From: JBBSVE01 sp038233815
GTDB lineage: Bacteria > Pseudomonadota > Alphaproteobacteria > Rhodobacterales > Rhodobacteraceae
Direction of reading: 5' to 3'
Assembly: GCA_038233815.1 (NCBI GenBank)
Contig: JBBSVE010000092.1
Span: 1-12,544, forward strand
DNA length: 12,544 nucleotides
In this document: positions 1 through 6,456 of the stretch, one piece after another
Layout: each line of letters opens with the position of its first letter
How positions within the stretch are numbered: the first letter of the stretch is position 1
Notes under the pieces: model-generated
Databases searched by the model: none
Told to the model about the DNA's origin: nothing
What the model saw: only the letters and a program-made list of their open reading frames with translations
Position numbers and translations under genes: made by a program

Positions 1-77
1 GAGCCACGGCGCTTGAGCGATTCATTGCAGGCCGACCAGTTCCTGGTCTTGTAGGTTGGGGATGTGGGTCTGCTCAT
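1..77 (-). CDS. IS5-family transposase, N-terminal 25 codons (runs off the window)
   Basis: The ATG on the minus strand at 77-75 opens a frame beginning MSRPTSPTYKTRNW and continuing to a basic LKRRG segment at residues 21-25, where the window ends. From memory of the family, this matches the N-terminus of IS5-group transposases, which usually read on into a SLTIWFDP-like block that would lie just outside. The DDE catalytic residues are outside the window, so activity cannot be judged. The ribosome-binding site is weak (TGGA a few bases before the ATG), as often seen for transposases. Confidence 0.8.
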   Translation of the reverse strand, partial: MSRPTSPTYKTRNWSACNESLKRRG

Positions 78-96
78 GTCGTCCAGCTACCACGAT

Positions 97-126
97 GGAT
101 TCACAAGATGAATCCCTCACGGGATT
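97..126. repeat. Two overlapping, mutually exclusive hairpins in the IS leader
   Basis: GGATTCA (97-103) pairs with TGAATCC (109-115) around a 5-base loop. AATCCC (111-116) pairs with GGGATT (121-126) around a 4-base loop. They share bases 111-115, so only one can form at a time in the transposase leader RNA (minus strand). IS elements often carry such structures to block expression from outside transcripts; that role here is inference. Confidence 0.55.
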
Positions 127-140
127 TGTGCAACAGAGCC
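121..140 (-). repeat. Terminal inverted repeat of the IS5-family element
   Basis: On the minus strand the end reads GGCTCTGTTGCACAAATCCC. This is close to the GGCTTTGTTG...AAATC type of terminus known for IS903-like IS5 elements, and it sits about 45 bases ahead of the transposase start, as expected for a left end. The outer boundary (140) is set by that similarity; the partner repeat is outside the window. Confidence 0.7.
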
Positions 141-325
141 GCCGCTGGAAGAACAGTACTCACGGTACGATGACCATCGGATTTCTCCGTACATTGGACG
201 AGTCGGTTTTAAATTAGACATCCGATTTTTGTCTCCATCTCATTTCAGGCGCCTGTGTCTATAAATTCATGTACGACCTACGCAGCATTCGCATGTTTTT
301 TGGCGCGGCTGGCCCTCCGGTGTTC
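141..325. other. AT-richer intergenic stretch without a recognisable gene
   Basis: This segment between the IS end and the terminator is visibly richer in A and T than the rest of the window. All frames on both strands contain only short ORFs (the longest, a GTG-started frame at 255-440 on the plus strand, crosses the terminator and resembles nothing known to me). A perfect 10-bp palindrome CAGGCGCCTG lies at 246-255. The stretch could be a decayed gene or imported flanking DNA; nothing firmer can be said. Confidence 0.5.
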
Positions 326-366
326 AAAAAAAGAGTTGTTGCGCAGCTTTCTCGCTGCGTCGCAAC
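326..366 (-). terminator. Intrinsic terminator, probably for nrdJ
   Basis: Read on the minus strand, GTTG (366-363), a 3-base bulge and CGCAGC (359-354) pair with GCTGCG (347-342) and CAAC (341-338) around the loop GAGAAA. This gives 10 paired bases. Five bases further on is a run of seven T (332-326). It lies about 120 bases beyond the nrdJ stop with no gene between, so nrdJ is the likely user. On the plus strand no T run follows the hairpin, so it appears one-directional. Confidence 0.75.
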
Positions 367-487
367 CGATCTTCATTTACTTTAACGACTTAAGGTCCAA
401 TGGCAGAATGAGACCGATAGGTGGACGACAATTTACATGATTTGGCAGATAATTGCCGCCTTCTACGACAGCAGCCCCCGCCCGGGC

Positions 488-3400
488 TCAGCTACACCCG
501 CTGGTGCCACCACAGGTGTTGCACTTCATGCAGGTGCCGTTGCGCACCAGCGTGTAGTTGCCGCACTCGCCGCACGCTTCGCCCTCATAGCCCTGCATCC
601 GCGCCTTGGACCGCGCGTCGAGTGCGACCGTACCGCTCGTGATCGCGGTGGATGCCGCGCTTCCCGCCATCAGGGTGGTGAGGGCGGCCATCGTCTCGGT
701 CCCGGCCAGCCCGCCTTGCAGATGCGACAGCTCTGCGGGCAGGCGTTTCCGAAGATAGCCGGTGGAGGAGATCTGCCTCAGCACCTCCAGCCCGCGCGAG
801 GTGCTGGGATCGGACAGGTCCGCCATCGCGCGCTTGCCCTCGCTCTCGCCCCCGCCGATGTCGTCGAACGTGGCACCCTGCGGTTTGACATGGGCAAGAT
901 CGGTGCGGTCGAGATAGCTCACCGCAAGCTCGCGGAAGATGTAGTCGAGGATCGAGGTCGCGTTCTTGATGCTGTCGTTGCCCTGAACGCCACCCGCCGG
1001 TTCGAACTTGGTAAAGGTGAATGCCTCCACGAATTCCTCCAGCGGGACGCCGTATTGCAGGCCGACCGAGATCGCGATGGCGAAGTTGTTCATCATCGCG
1101 CGGAACCCCGCACCTTCCTTGTGCATGTCGATGAAGATCTCGCCCAGCGTCCCGTCGCTGTATTCGCCGGTGCGAAGATAGACCTTGTGCCCCCCCACGA
1201 TGGCCTTCTGGGTGTAGCCCTTCCGACGCTCCGGCAGACGCTCGCGGTTGGAGCGGACTACCTCCTTCACGATGATCCGCTCGACGATCTTCTCGGCCAT
1301 CACGATGGTCTTTTCGTGCACGGTGCCGGTTTCCATGATGTCGGCGGCGTCGTCGTCATCCTCGATCAGCGCAGCGGCCAGCGGCTGGCTCAGTTTGGAG
1401 CCGTCGCGGTAGAGCGCATTCGCCTTGATGCCGAGGCTGTGGGACAGTTCATAGGCCGCCAGTGTCTCCGCGATGGTGGCGGAATTGGGCATGTTGATCG
1501 TCTTGGAAATGGCCCCGGAGATGAAGCTCTGCGCCGCTGCCATCATGTGAATGTGGCTTTCGACCGAGAGATAGCGCTTGCCGGTCTTGCCGCAGGCATT
1601 GGCGCAGTCGAAGACGCCGAGATGCGCGTCCTTAAGGAACGGCGCGCCTTCCAGCGTCATCGTTCCGCAGACATGGTCGTTGGCCGCATCGATCTGCGTC
1701 CGCGTGAAACCAAGATGGCGGAGCAGATCAAACGTCGGATCGCCAAGCCGGTCCGCCGGGATGCCGAGCGTGCCTTTGCAGAATGCCTCCCCCAGCGTCC
1801 ACTGGTTGAAAACGAAGCGGATGTCGAAGGCCGACGGCAGTGCCGCCTCCACCTTCGCGATCTCCGCCGCACCAAAGCCGTGACCGATCAGCGACGTGCG
1901 GTTGATGCCGGGGCAGTTGCCAAGCGTGCCGTGGCCGACGGCATGGGCCACCATCTCCGCGATCTGGGCCTGCGCATATCCCAGCGTCGCGAGTGCCGCG
2001 GGGACGGACTGGTTGATGATCTTGAAATATCCGCCGCCCGCGAGCTTCTTGAACTTCACCAGCGCGAAGTCCGGCTCGATCCCCGTCGTGTCGCAGTCCA
2101 TCACGAGGCCGATGGTCCCGGTCGGCGCGATCACGGTGGTCTGCGCATTGCGGTAGCCATGTGCCTCGCCCAGCGCCAGCGCCTCATCCCACGCGGATTT
2201 CGCAAGCGAAACAAGCGCCTGGTCGGGACAGTTCGCGTGATCGAGCGCCACCGGCGCCACGTTTACCGCCTCATAGCTGCCGCCATGCGCCGCTGCCCGG
2301 TGGTTGCGGATCACCCGCAGCATGTGTGTGCGGTTTTTGGCGTAACCCGCGAAGGCGCCGAGTTCGCCAGCTATCTCGGCCGAGGTGGCATAGGACACGC
2401 CCGTCATCAGCGCTGTCAGCGCGCCGCACAGCGCCCGGCCCGCGGCGCTGTCATAGCCGAGGCCCATGTTCATCAGGAGCCCGCCGATGTTGGCATATCC
2501 CAGCCCCAGCGTGCGGAAATCGAACGAACGCCGCGCGATCTCCTTCGACGGGAACTGCGCCATCATCACGGAGATTTCCAGCGTCATGGTCCAGAGCCGC
2601 GTCGCGTGCATGTAGCCTGCCGCATCGAACCGCCCGTCGGCAAAGAAGGTGAGCAGGTTCATTGAGGCGAGGTTGCAGGCGGTATCGTCGAGGAACATGT
2701 ATTCCGAGCAGGGGTTGGACCCCCGGATTGCGCCATCCTCGGGGCAGGTGTGCCACGCATTCACGGTATCGTGGAACTGGATGCCGGGGTCCGCACAGGC
2801 CCATGCCGCATGGCCGACCTGATCCCAGAGATCGCGCGCCTTGATCTCCTTGGCGACCTTGCCATCGGTGCGCCGCACCAGCGCCCAAGGGGCATCGTCC
2901 TTCACCGCTTTCAGGAAAGCATCCGTCACCCGCACCGAGTTGTTGGAGTTCTGGCCCGAGACGGAAATATAGGCCTCCGAATCCCAATCGGTGTCGTAGG
3001 TCGGAAACTCGATCGAGGTGAAACCCTGCCGCGCATATTGCAGCACGCGGTTGATGTAGGTCTCCGGGATCATGACTTTCTTGGCGGTGCGGATCGCGGC
3101 CTTCAGGCCCGCGTTCTTCGTGGCGTCGGTCGCGCCTTCAATCGTGCCGTCGAAGCCCTTGATTGCGGCGAAGATGTCGTTCAGCCGCGCCTCATGCATC
3201 TTGGAGCCGGCGACGAGGCTCGCCACCTTCTGCTCTTCGATGACCTTCCAGTTGATGAACGCCTCGATGTCGGGGTGATCCATGTCGCAGATCACCATCT
3301 TGGCCGCGCGCCGCGTGGTGCCGCCGGACTTGATCGCCCCGGCCGCCCGGTCGCCGATCTTGAGGAACCCCATCAGGCCAGACGACTTGCCGCCGCCCGA

Positions 3401-4135
3401 CAGCTTCTCCCCCTCGCCGCGCAGCGAGGAGAAGTTGGTGCCCGTCCCGGAGCCATATTTGAACAGCCGCGCCTCGCGCACCCAGAGGTCCATGATCCCG
3501 CCGTCGCCCACCAGATCGTCCTTTACGGACTGGATGAAGCAGGCGTGGGGCTGGGGATGCTCATAGGCGCTGGTGCTGCGGGTCAGCTTGCCGGTCGCGT
3601 GATCGACATAGAAATGGCCCTGCCCCGGTCCGTCGATGCCGTAGGCCCAATGGAGCCCGGTGTTGAACCATTGCGGAGAGTTCGGCGCCGCCATCTGGGC
3701 CGCCAGCATGTAGCGCATCTCGTCATGGTAGGCGCGCGCGTCGGCCTCGGAGGAAAAGTAGCCCCCCTTCCAGCCCCAATAGCACCACGCCCCGGCCATC
3801 CGGTCGAACACTTGCCGGGCGGAAGACTCGCCGACGAAGCGGTCCTCCTCGAGCAGGTCCGCCAGTGCCGCCTCGTCGGGAACCGAGCGCCAGAGGAACT
3901 CGGGCATCCCCTCCTCCGCCACGCGGCGCAGACGGGCCGGAACGCCGGCCTTGCGGAAATATTTCTGCGCCAGCACGTCGGAGGCAACCTGGCTCCAGCC
4001 GCCCGGAACCTCCACGGCGTCGTTGCGGAACACCACCGTGCCATCGGGATTGCGGATCTCCGACACCGCGGTGCGGAACGCCATCGCGCCGTAGGCGCCG
4101 GTGTCTTCGGAGGTGAACTTGCGCTCGATCTTCAT
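488..4135 (-). CDS. nrdJ: Vitamin B12-dependent (class II) ribonucleoside-diphosphate reductase
   Basis: The enzyme reduces ribonucleotides to deoxyribonucleotides for DNA synthesis, using adenosylcobalamin to make the thiyl radical, so it needs no oxygen. The protein is 1215 residues, normal for the long alphaproteobacterial NrdJ. Visible landmarks are the redox cysteine in HACF (Cys199), the catalytic Asn-Cys-Glu in GSNPCSEYM (N474, C476, E478), the PTGTIG phosphate-binding motif (671-676), a C-terminal extension from about 900, and a cysteine-rich tail (C1188, C1191, C1202, C1205, C1208, C1214) expected to carry reducing equivalents to the active site or bind zinc. No intein interrupts it. 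The open frame extends to an ATG at 4267, but the start at 4135 is preferred: AAGGA lies just upstream and MKIERKFT is the family-like N-terminus. It is monocistronic, with a probable NrdR-controlled promoter upstream. Confidence 0.97.
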   Translation of the reverse strand: MKIERKFTSEDTGAYGAMAFRTAVSEIRNPDGTVVFRNDAVEVPGGWSQVASDVLAQKYFRKAGVPARLRRVAEEGMPEFLWRSVPDEAALADLLEEDRFVGESSARQVFDRMAGAWCYWGWKGGYFSSEADARAYHDEMRYMLAAQMAAPNSPQWFNTGLHWAYGIDGPGQGHFYVDHATGKLTRSTSAYEHPQPHACFIQSVKDDLVGDGGIMDLWVREARLFKYGSGTGTNFSSLRGEGEKLSGGGKSSGLMGFLKIGDRAAGAIKSGGTTRRAAKMVICDMDHPDIEAFINWKVIEEQKVASLVAGSKMHEARLNDIFAAIKGFDGTIEGATDATKNAGLKAAIRTAKKVMIPETYINRVLQYARQGFTSIEFPTYDTDWDSEAYISVSGQNSNNSVRVTDAFLKAVKDDAPWALVRRTDGKVAKEIKARDLWDQVGHAAWACADPGIQFHDTVNAWHTCPEDGAIRGSNPCSEYMFLDDTACNLASMNLLTFFADGRFDAAGYMHATRLWTMTLEISVMMAQFPSKEIARRSFDFRTLGLGYANIGGLLMNMGLGYDSAAGRALCGALTALMTGVSYATSAEIAGELGAFAGYAKNRTHMLRVIRNHRAAAHGGSYEAVNVAPVALDHANCPDQALVSLAKSAWDEALALGEAHGYRNAQTTVIAPTGTIGLVMDCDTTGIEPDFALVKFKKLAGGGYFKIINQSVPAALATLGYAQAQIAEMVAHAVGHGTLGNCPGINRTSLIGHGFGAAEIAKVEAALPSAFDIRFVFNQWTLGEAFCKGTLGIPADRLGDPTFDLLRHLGFTRTQIDAANDHVCGTMTLEGAPFLKDAHLGVFDCANACGKTGKRYLSVESHIHMMAAAQSFISGAISKTINMPNSATIAETLAAYELSHSLGIKANALYRDGSKLSQPLAAALIEDDDDAADIMETGTVHEKTIVMAEKIVERIIVKEVVRSNRERLPERRKGYTQKAIVGGHKVYLRTGEYSDGTLGEIFIDMHKEGAGFRAMMNNFAIAISVGLQYGVPLEEFVEAFTFTKFEPAGGVQGNDSIKNATSILDYIFRELAVSYLDRTDLAHVKPQGATFDDIGGGESEGKRAMADLSDPSTSRGLEVLRQISSTGYLRKRLPAELSHLQGGLAGTETMAALTTLMAGSAASTAITSGTVALDARSKARMQGYEGEACGECGNYTLVRNGTCMKCNTCGGTSGCS

Positions 4136-4259
4136 GGGCCCCGTCCTTTTTTGCAGGCAGGCTCTGGGCCATGCCATTGTCCGACCCGATTGCCGCGACT
4201 GCGCCCCTTGCGGGCGGAGCGCGCCGCTCAGGCGCCGGTTTGATATGTGTCGCCGTCTC

Positions 4260-4273
4260 CACAACATCTTGTG
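4260..4273. promoter_or_regulatory. Probable NrdR box upstream of nrdJ
   Basis: CACAACATCTTGTG is a perfect inverted repeat (CACAA, CATC, TTGTG) and fits the published NrdR operator pattern acaCwAtATaTwGtgt at most core positions, including the outer C and G. NrdR is the ATP/dATP-sensing repressor of ribonucleotide reductase genes. The site is 125 bases before the nrdJ start and covers the proposed -10 element. NrdR boxes usually come in pairs; a second copy here is at best degenerate (around ATATCA, 4237-4242 region), which lowers confidence. Confidence 0.55.
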
Positions 4274-4295
4274 TGTGGTCGCGGCACGTCGTCAA
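4266..4295 (-). promoter_or_regulatory. Candidate nrdJ promoter overlapping the NrdR box
   Basis: On the minus strand TTGACG (4295-4290) is followed after 18 bases by CAAGAT (4271-4266). The -35 is a good match for the TTGAC core favoured in alphaproteobacteria; the -10 is weak (3 of 6, keeping A2 and T6). It is preferred because the NrdR box would then sit directly on the -10, a classic repressor arrangement. An alternative -10, TAATAT (4309-4304), has no convincing -35. The implied leader is roughly 120 nt. Confidence 0.35.
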
Positions 4296-4323
4296 CCTCT
4301 CGCATATTAGAGGCTCGCGCAAC

Positions 4324-4346
4324 GGGGCTTTTTTGCAAAACGCCCC
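4324..4346. repeat. 23-base near-perfect palindrome
   Basis: GGGGC (4324-4328) pairs with GCCCC (4342-4346), and the centre TTTTGCAAAA (4331-4340) is itself a palindrome; pairing from the outside in leaves a single T/C mismatch. The symmetric AT core within GC arms looks more like a protein-binding site than a terminator, because no T run follows on either side. It lies about 30 bases upstream of the proposed nrdJ -35. Confidence 0.5.
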
Positions 4347-4525
4347 AACTTTGGTCTTGAATGTTGCGACCGTGCCACCGCGAAAGTCGGGGCGTTGGAG
4401 TTAAGATTCTGTGGATACCCCGGCGGGTATTTCGGTCGCATCGATGGGGCAGAACCCGGATTTCTCCGCCCTCAGGCATGGTTAACGCATCCGCCGTATT
4501 CCATCCCCCGCCGTAAGCCGTCCCG

Positions 4526-5434
4526 TCAGTCGGGCGCCACCACCCGCGCCTTCCGGTTTATGAGGATGATTCCCCCCGCCACGAGCGCCCCCGCCAGCGC
4601 GATGCGGCCGGTCAGCGGCTCACCGTAGATCGCGATTCCCAGCGCCACCCCGAACACCGGCGTGAGGAAGGAGAAACTGGCGACCGTCGCGGCCGGATAA
4701 ACGCTCAACGTCCAGAGCCAGAGGATGAAGACCCCCGACACCACGATCGCCGCCTGCCCCACCAGCGCCACGAGATGCAGCATCTGCAGATCGCGCACCA
4801 AAGGTCCGAAGAACGGTGACACCAGCAGCAGCAGCGGCCCCGACACCAGCACCATCCAGAAAAGCTGCATCTCCGGCCCCACCGCCGCGAGCGTCGGGCG
4901 GCGGGCGAGGAACGCGGTCCCGGCCCAGCAAATCGCCCCCCCGAGCGCGCAGAGATCGCCGGTGAGGCTGCCCTGACCGCCCTGCCCGCCGCTGGCCCCC
5001 GACAGGATAGCGATCGCCGTGCCGCCGAACGCGAGGAGGAGCCCCACCGCCTTCAGCCCGGTGATCCGCTCGCCCGGCAGCCCCCAGTGCGCCATGAGCG
5101 CGAGCCAGACCGGCATCGAGTAGAAGATGATCGAGGCACGCGACACGGTGGTGAGGTCGAGCGCGATGAAGAGGAACATGAACTCCGCCGCGAACACCGT
5201 TCCGATCAGCAGCCCCGCCCCCCAGAGCGCGCGCGGCAGGCGCGGCGTGCGGCCCTTCCACCAGAGCCAAGCCCAGACGCAACCGATCGCGATGGAGGAC
5301 CGAAGCCCGGCGAAGAACACCGGCTGCAGGCCTGCGTTGACCCATTTCACCACGACCTGATTAAAGCCCAGCAGAAGGGATATGCCGATCAGCAGCAGCA
5401 TTCCGCTGGTGTCGAGCCTAGCCTTGCGCATCAT
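4526..5434 (-). CDS. EamA/DMT-superfamily transporter (10 TM)
   Basis: This inner-membrane carrier of the drug/metabolite transporter superfamily has two EamA repeats. The protein is 302 residues from the chosen start and almost entirely hydrophobic helices, with repeat one at about 13-145 and repeat two at about 158-297, separated by a Gly/Ser/Gln-rich linker (SGASGGQGGQG). The end of repeat two shows the typical FLTPVFGVALGIAIYGEPLT segment, including the conserved Pro and Glu. The ORF is open to 5740, but the extra 102 residues are proline/arginine-rich frame read-through. ATG 5434-5432 has GAAGGG a few bases upstream; the next codon is also ATG, so either may be used. The substrate cannot be told from sequence; family members export amino acids, metabolites or drugs. 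It is divergent from the DUF533-like gene. Confidence 0.9.
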   Translation of the reverse strand: MMRKARLDTSGMLLLIGISLLLGFNQVVVKWVNAGLQPVFFAGLRSSIAIGCVWAWLWWKGRTPRLPRALWGAGLLIGTVFAAEFMFLFIALDLTTVSRASIIFYSMPVWLALMAHWGLPGERITGLKAVGLLLAFGGTAIAILSGASGGQGGQGSLTGDLCALGGAICWAGTAFLARRPTLAAVGPEMQLFWMVLVSGPLLLLVSPFFGPLVRDLQMLHLVALVGQAAIVVSGVFILWLWTLSVYPAATVASFSFLTPVFGVALGIAIYGEPLTGRIALAGALVAGGIILINRKARVVAPD

Positions 5435-5469
5435 CGCCACCCTTCGTCGCCGCGGCTGAACCCTCCGGG

Positions 5470-5495
5470 GGAACTGTTCGGCGAGCGGATCGGTT
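5470..5495 (+). promoter_or_regulatory. Candidate stress-type ECF promoter for the DUF533-like gene
   Basis: In the 100-base spacer between the divergent genes, GGAAC (5470-5474) is followed after 17 bases by GGTT (5492-5495). The general stress sigma factor EcfG of alphaproteobacteria recognises GGAAC-N16/17-cGTT, so the -35 is exact and the -10 has one mismatch. The start codon is about 40 bases downstream. Many Rhodobacterales lack EcfG, so the match could be chance. No convincing promoter for the transporter was seen on the other strand. Confidence 0.25.
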
Positions 5496-5534
5496 ATCGG
5501 CCGACGCATTTCGCGCTGCAAGAGAGGATTTGCC

Positions 5535-6383
5535 ATGAGTCTCGTCTCCACCCTCGCCAAGGTCGCCGTCGGTATCGCAATGGCCAAGGGCGTCAGCCAT
5601 CTCGCACGCAACGGCCTGCCGGGGTCCGGTGGGCAGACCGGATCCGCCCGTGGCGGCGGAGGCGCTGGGCACGGGCTCGAAGGCATGATGGGACAGATCC
5701 TCGGCGGCGGGCGGTCCTCGGGCACCGGCACGCAGAGCACGTCCGGCGGTCAGGGCGGCGGGCTCGGCGATCTGCTGGGCGGCGGTCTGGGCTCGCTGAT
5801 GAACCAGCTCGGCGGGGCACGGACGTCGGGGCGAACGGGTCCGGCACCGGGGGGGCTCGGCGATCTTCTGGGATCGCTGACCGGGGGCGGCGGTGCCGGT
5901 CTTGGCGGGCTTCTGGGCGGTCTGATCGGCGGCGGTGCGGCATCAGGCGGGCTGGGATCGATCCTGAACCGCGTCGCGGATCGCGCCGATCCGGAGAAAG
6001 ATGGCCAAGCGACCATCGATCACCCGGCGCCGGAGCAGGAGATGGCGGCGGCGTTGATGATCTCCGCGATGGTGCAGGCGGCCAAATGCGACGGCAAGCT
6101 CGACGACGACGAGCGGCGCAAGCTGATGGGCCACATGCAGGATGCCGACGAGGACGAGATCAAGTTCGTCAACGACCTGCTGGCGGCGCCGGTCGATGTC
6201 GAGGCGCTCGTGAAGCAGGTTCCGCGCGGGATGGAGGAGCAGGTCTATCTGATGTCGATCCTCGCCATCAACGTGGACGACCCGGCGGAGATCGACTATC
6301 TGGCAAAGCTCGCAGACGCGCTGGGCATCGATCCCGCCCGCGCGACGGCGATCGAGGACAAGGCCGGCGCGCAGGCGACCTGA
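5535..6383 (+). CDS. Glycine-rich DUF533 / TerB-like domain protein
   Basis: The protein has 282 residues in three parts. A short N-terminal helix (about 3-24, VSTLAKVAVGIAMAKG) is hydrophobic and could be amphipathic or membrane-associated. A long glycine-rich stretch (about 28-145) contains recurring GGLGDLLGG/GGLGSL units. The helical, acidic C-terminal domain (about 165-276) carries DGKLDDDE (186-193) and a second acidic turn INVDDPAEIDYL (245-256), the pattern of TerB-like domains thought to bind metal. The architecture matches DUF533 inner-membrane-associated proteins such as E. coli YebE, often labelled 'tellurite resistance TerB family'; a tellurite role is not implied. AGAGAGGA lies 6-7 bases before ATG. 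It is followed 73 bases later by eno on the same strand. The function is unknown. Confidence 0.85.
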   Translation: MSLVSTLAKVAVGIAMAKGVSHLARNGLPGSGGQTGSARGGGGAGHGLEGMMGQILGGGRSSGTGTQSTSGGQGGGLGDLLGGGLGSLMNQLGGARTSGRTGPAPGGLGDLLGSLTGGGGAGLGGLLGGLIGGGAASGGLGSILNRVADRADPEKDGQATIDHPAPEQEMAAALMISAMVQAAKCDGKLDDDERRKLMGHMQDADEDEIKFVNDLLAAPVDVEALVKQVPRGMEEQVYLMSILAINVDDPAEIDYLAKLADALGIDPARATAIEDKAGAQAT

Positions 6384-6390
6384 CCGCAAG

Positions 6391-6419
6391 GGCCGGGCCT
6401 TTTCGACAAGCGCCCGGCC
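6391..6419 (+). terminator. GC-rich hairpin between the DUF533-like gene and eno
   Basis: GGCCGGGC (6391-6398) pairs perfectly with GCCCGGCC (6412-6419) around a 13-base loop, seven bases after the DUF533-like stop. No T run follows, so it is at best a weak or Rho-assisted terminator and may instead protect the upstream message. eno therefore could be served by read-through, by a promoter in this short gap, or both. Confidence 0.4.
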
Positions 6420-6456
6420 TGCTACTCCTCAGGCCAACCTGCACCGGAGTCCCCCC

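Larger units (their letters stand above)
1..140 (-). mobile_element. End of an IS5-family insertion sequence (partial)
   Basis: Read on the minus strand, the element begins at about 140 with a terminal inverted repeat, followed by a ~60-nt leader with two overlapping hairpins and the start of a transposase at 77. The terminus resembles those of the IS903-like branch of IS5, and the transposase N-terminus is of the familiar IS5 type. The rest of the element lies to the left of the window, so neither the other end nor a target duplication can be checked. If it belongs to the IS903 branch, a 9-bp duplication would be expected starting at 141; other IS5 branches make shorter ones. Whether the element is intact is unknown. 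Confidence 0.8.
4136..4525. other. Intergenic region between the DMT transporter and nrdJ: contents
   Basis: These ~390 bases hold no credible gene. Besides the NrdR box and promoter there are three inverted repeats. CCTCT/AGAGG flanks AT-rich DNA at 4296-4313. A 23-base palindrome at 4324-4346 has one mismatched pair, pairing GGGGC with GCCCC around TTTT-GC-AAAA. A perfect hairpin at 4415-4430 is ATACCC-CGGC-GGGTAT. No classical terminator with a T run follows the transporter stop on the minus strand. I looked for a cobalamin riboswitch (B12 box) in the nrdJ leader and saw none. Confidence 0.5.

Noticed and set aside
255..440. 61-residue GTG-started plus-strand ORF in the left intergenic region
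   Set aside because: No ribosome-binding site, runs through the nrdJ terminator hairpin, and resembles no known protein.
437..2665. 742-residue plus-strand open frame
   Set aside because: Entirely antisense to nrdJ; Arg/His/Ala-rich composition and absence of any motif are typical of GC-driven false ORFs.
488..4135. Intein or frameshift in the very long nrdJ
   Set aside because: The 1215-residue length is normal for this NrdJ type and motifs occur in order without an inserted block.
2750..4243. 497-residue plus-strand open frame
   Set aside because: Also antisense to the motif-rich nrdJ and without recognisable domains.
4136..4525. Cobalamin riboswitch in the nrdJ leader
   Set aside because: No B12-box-like sequence or matching pairing pattern could be found by eye on the minus strand; a covariance search would settle it.
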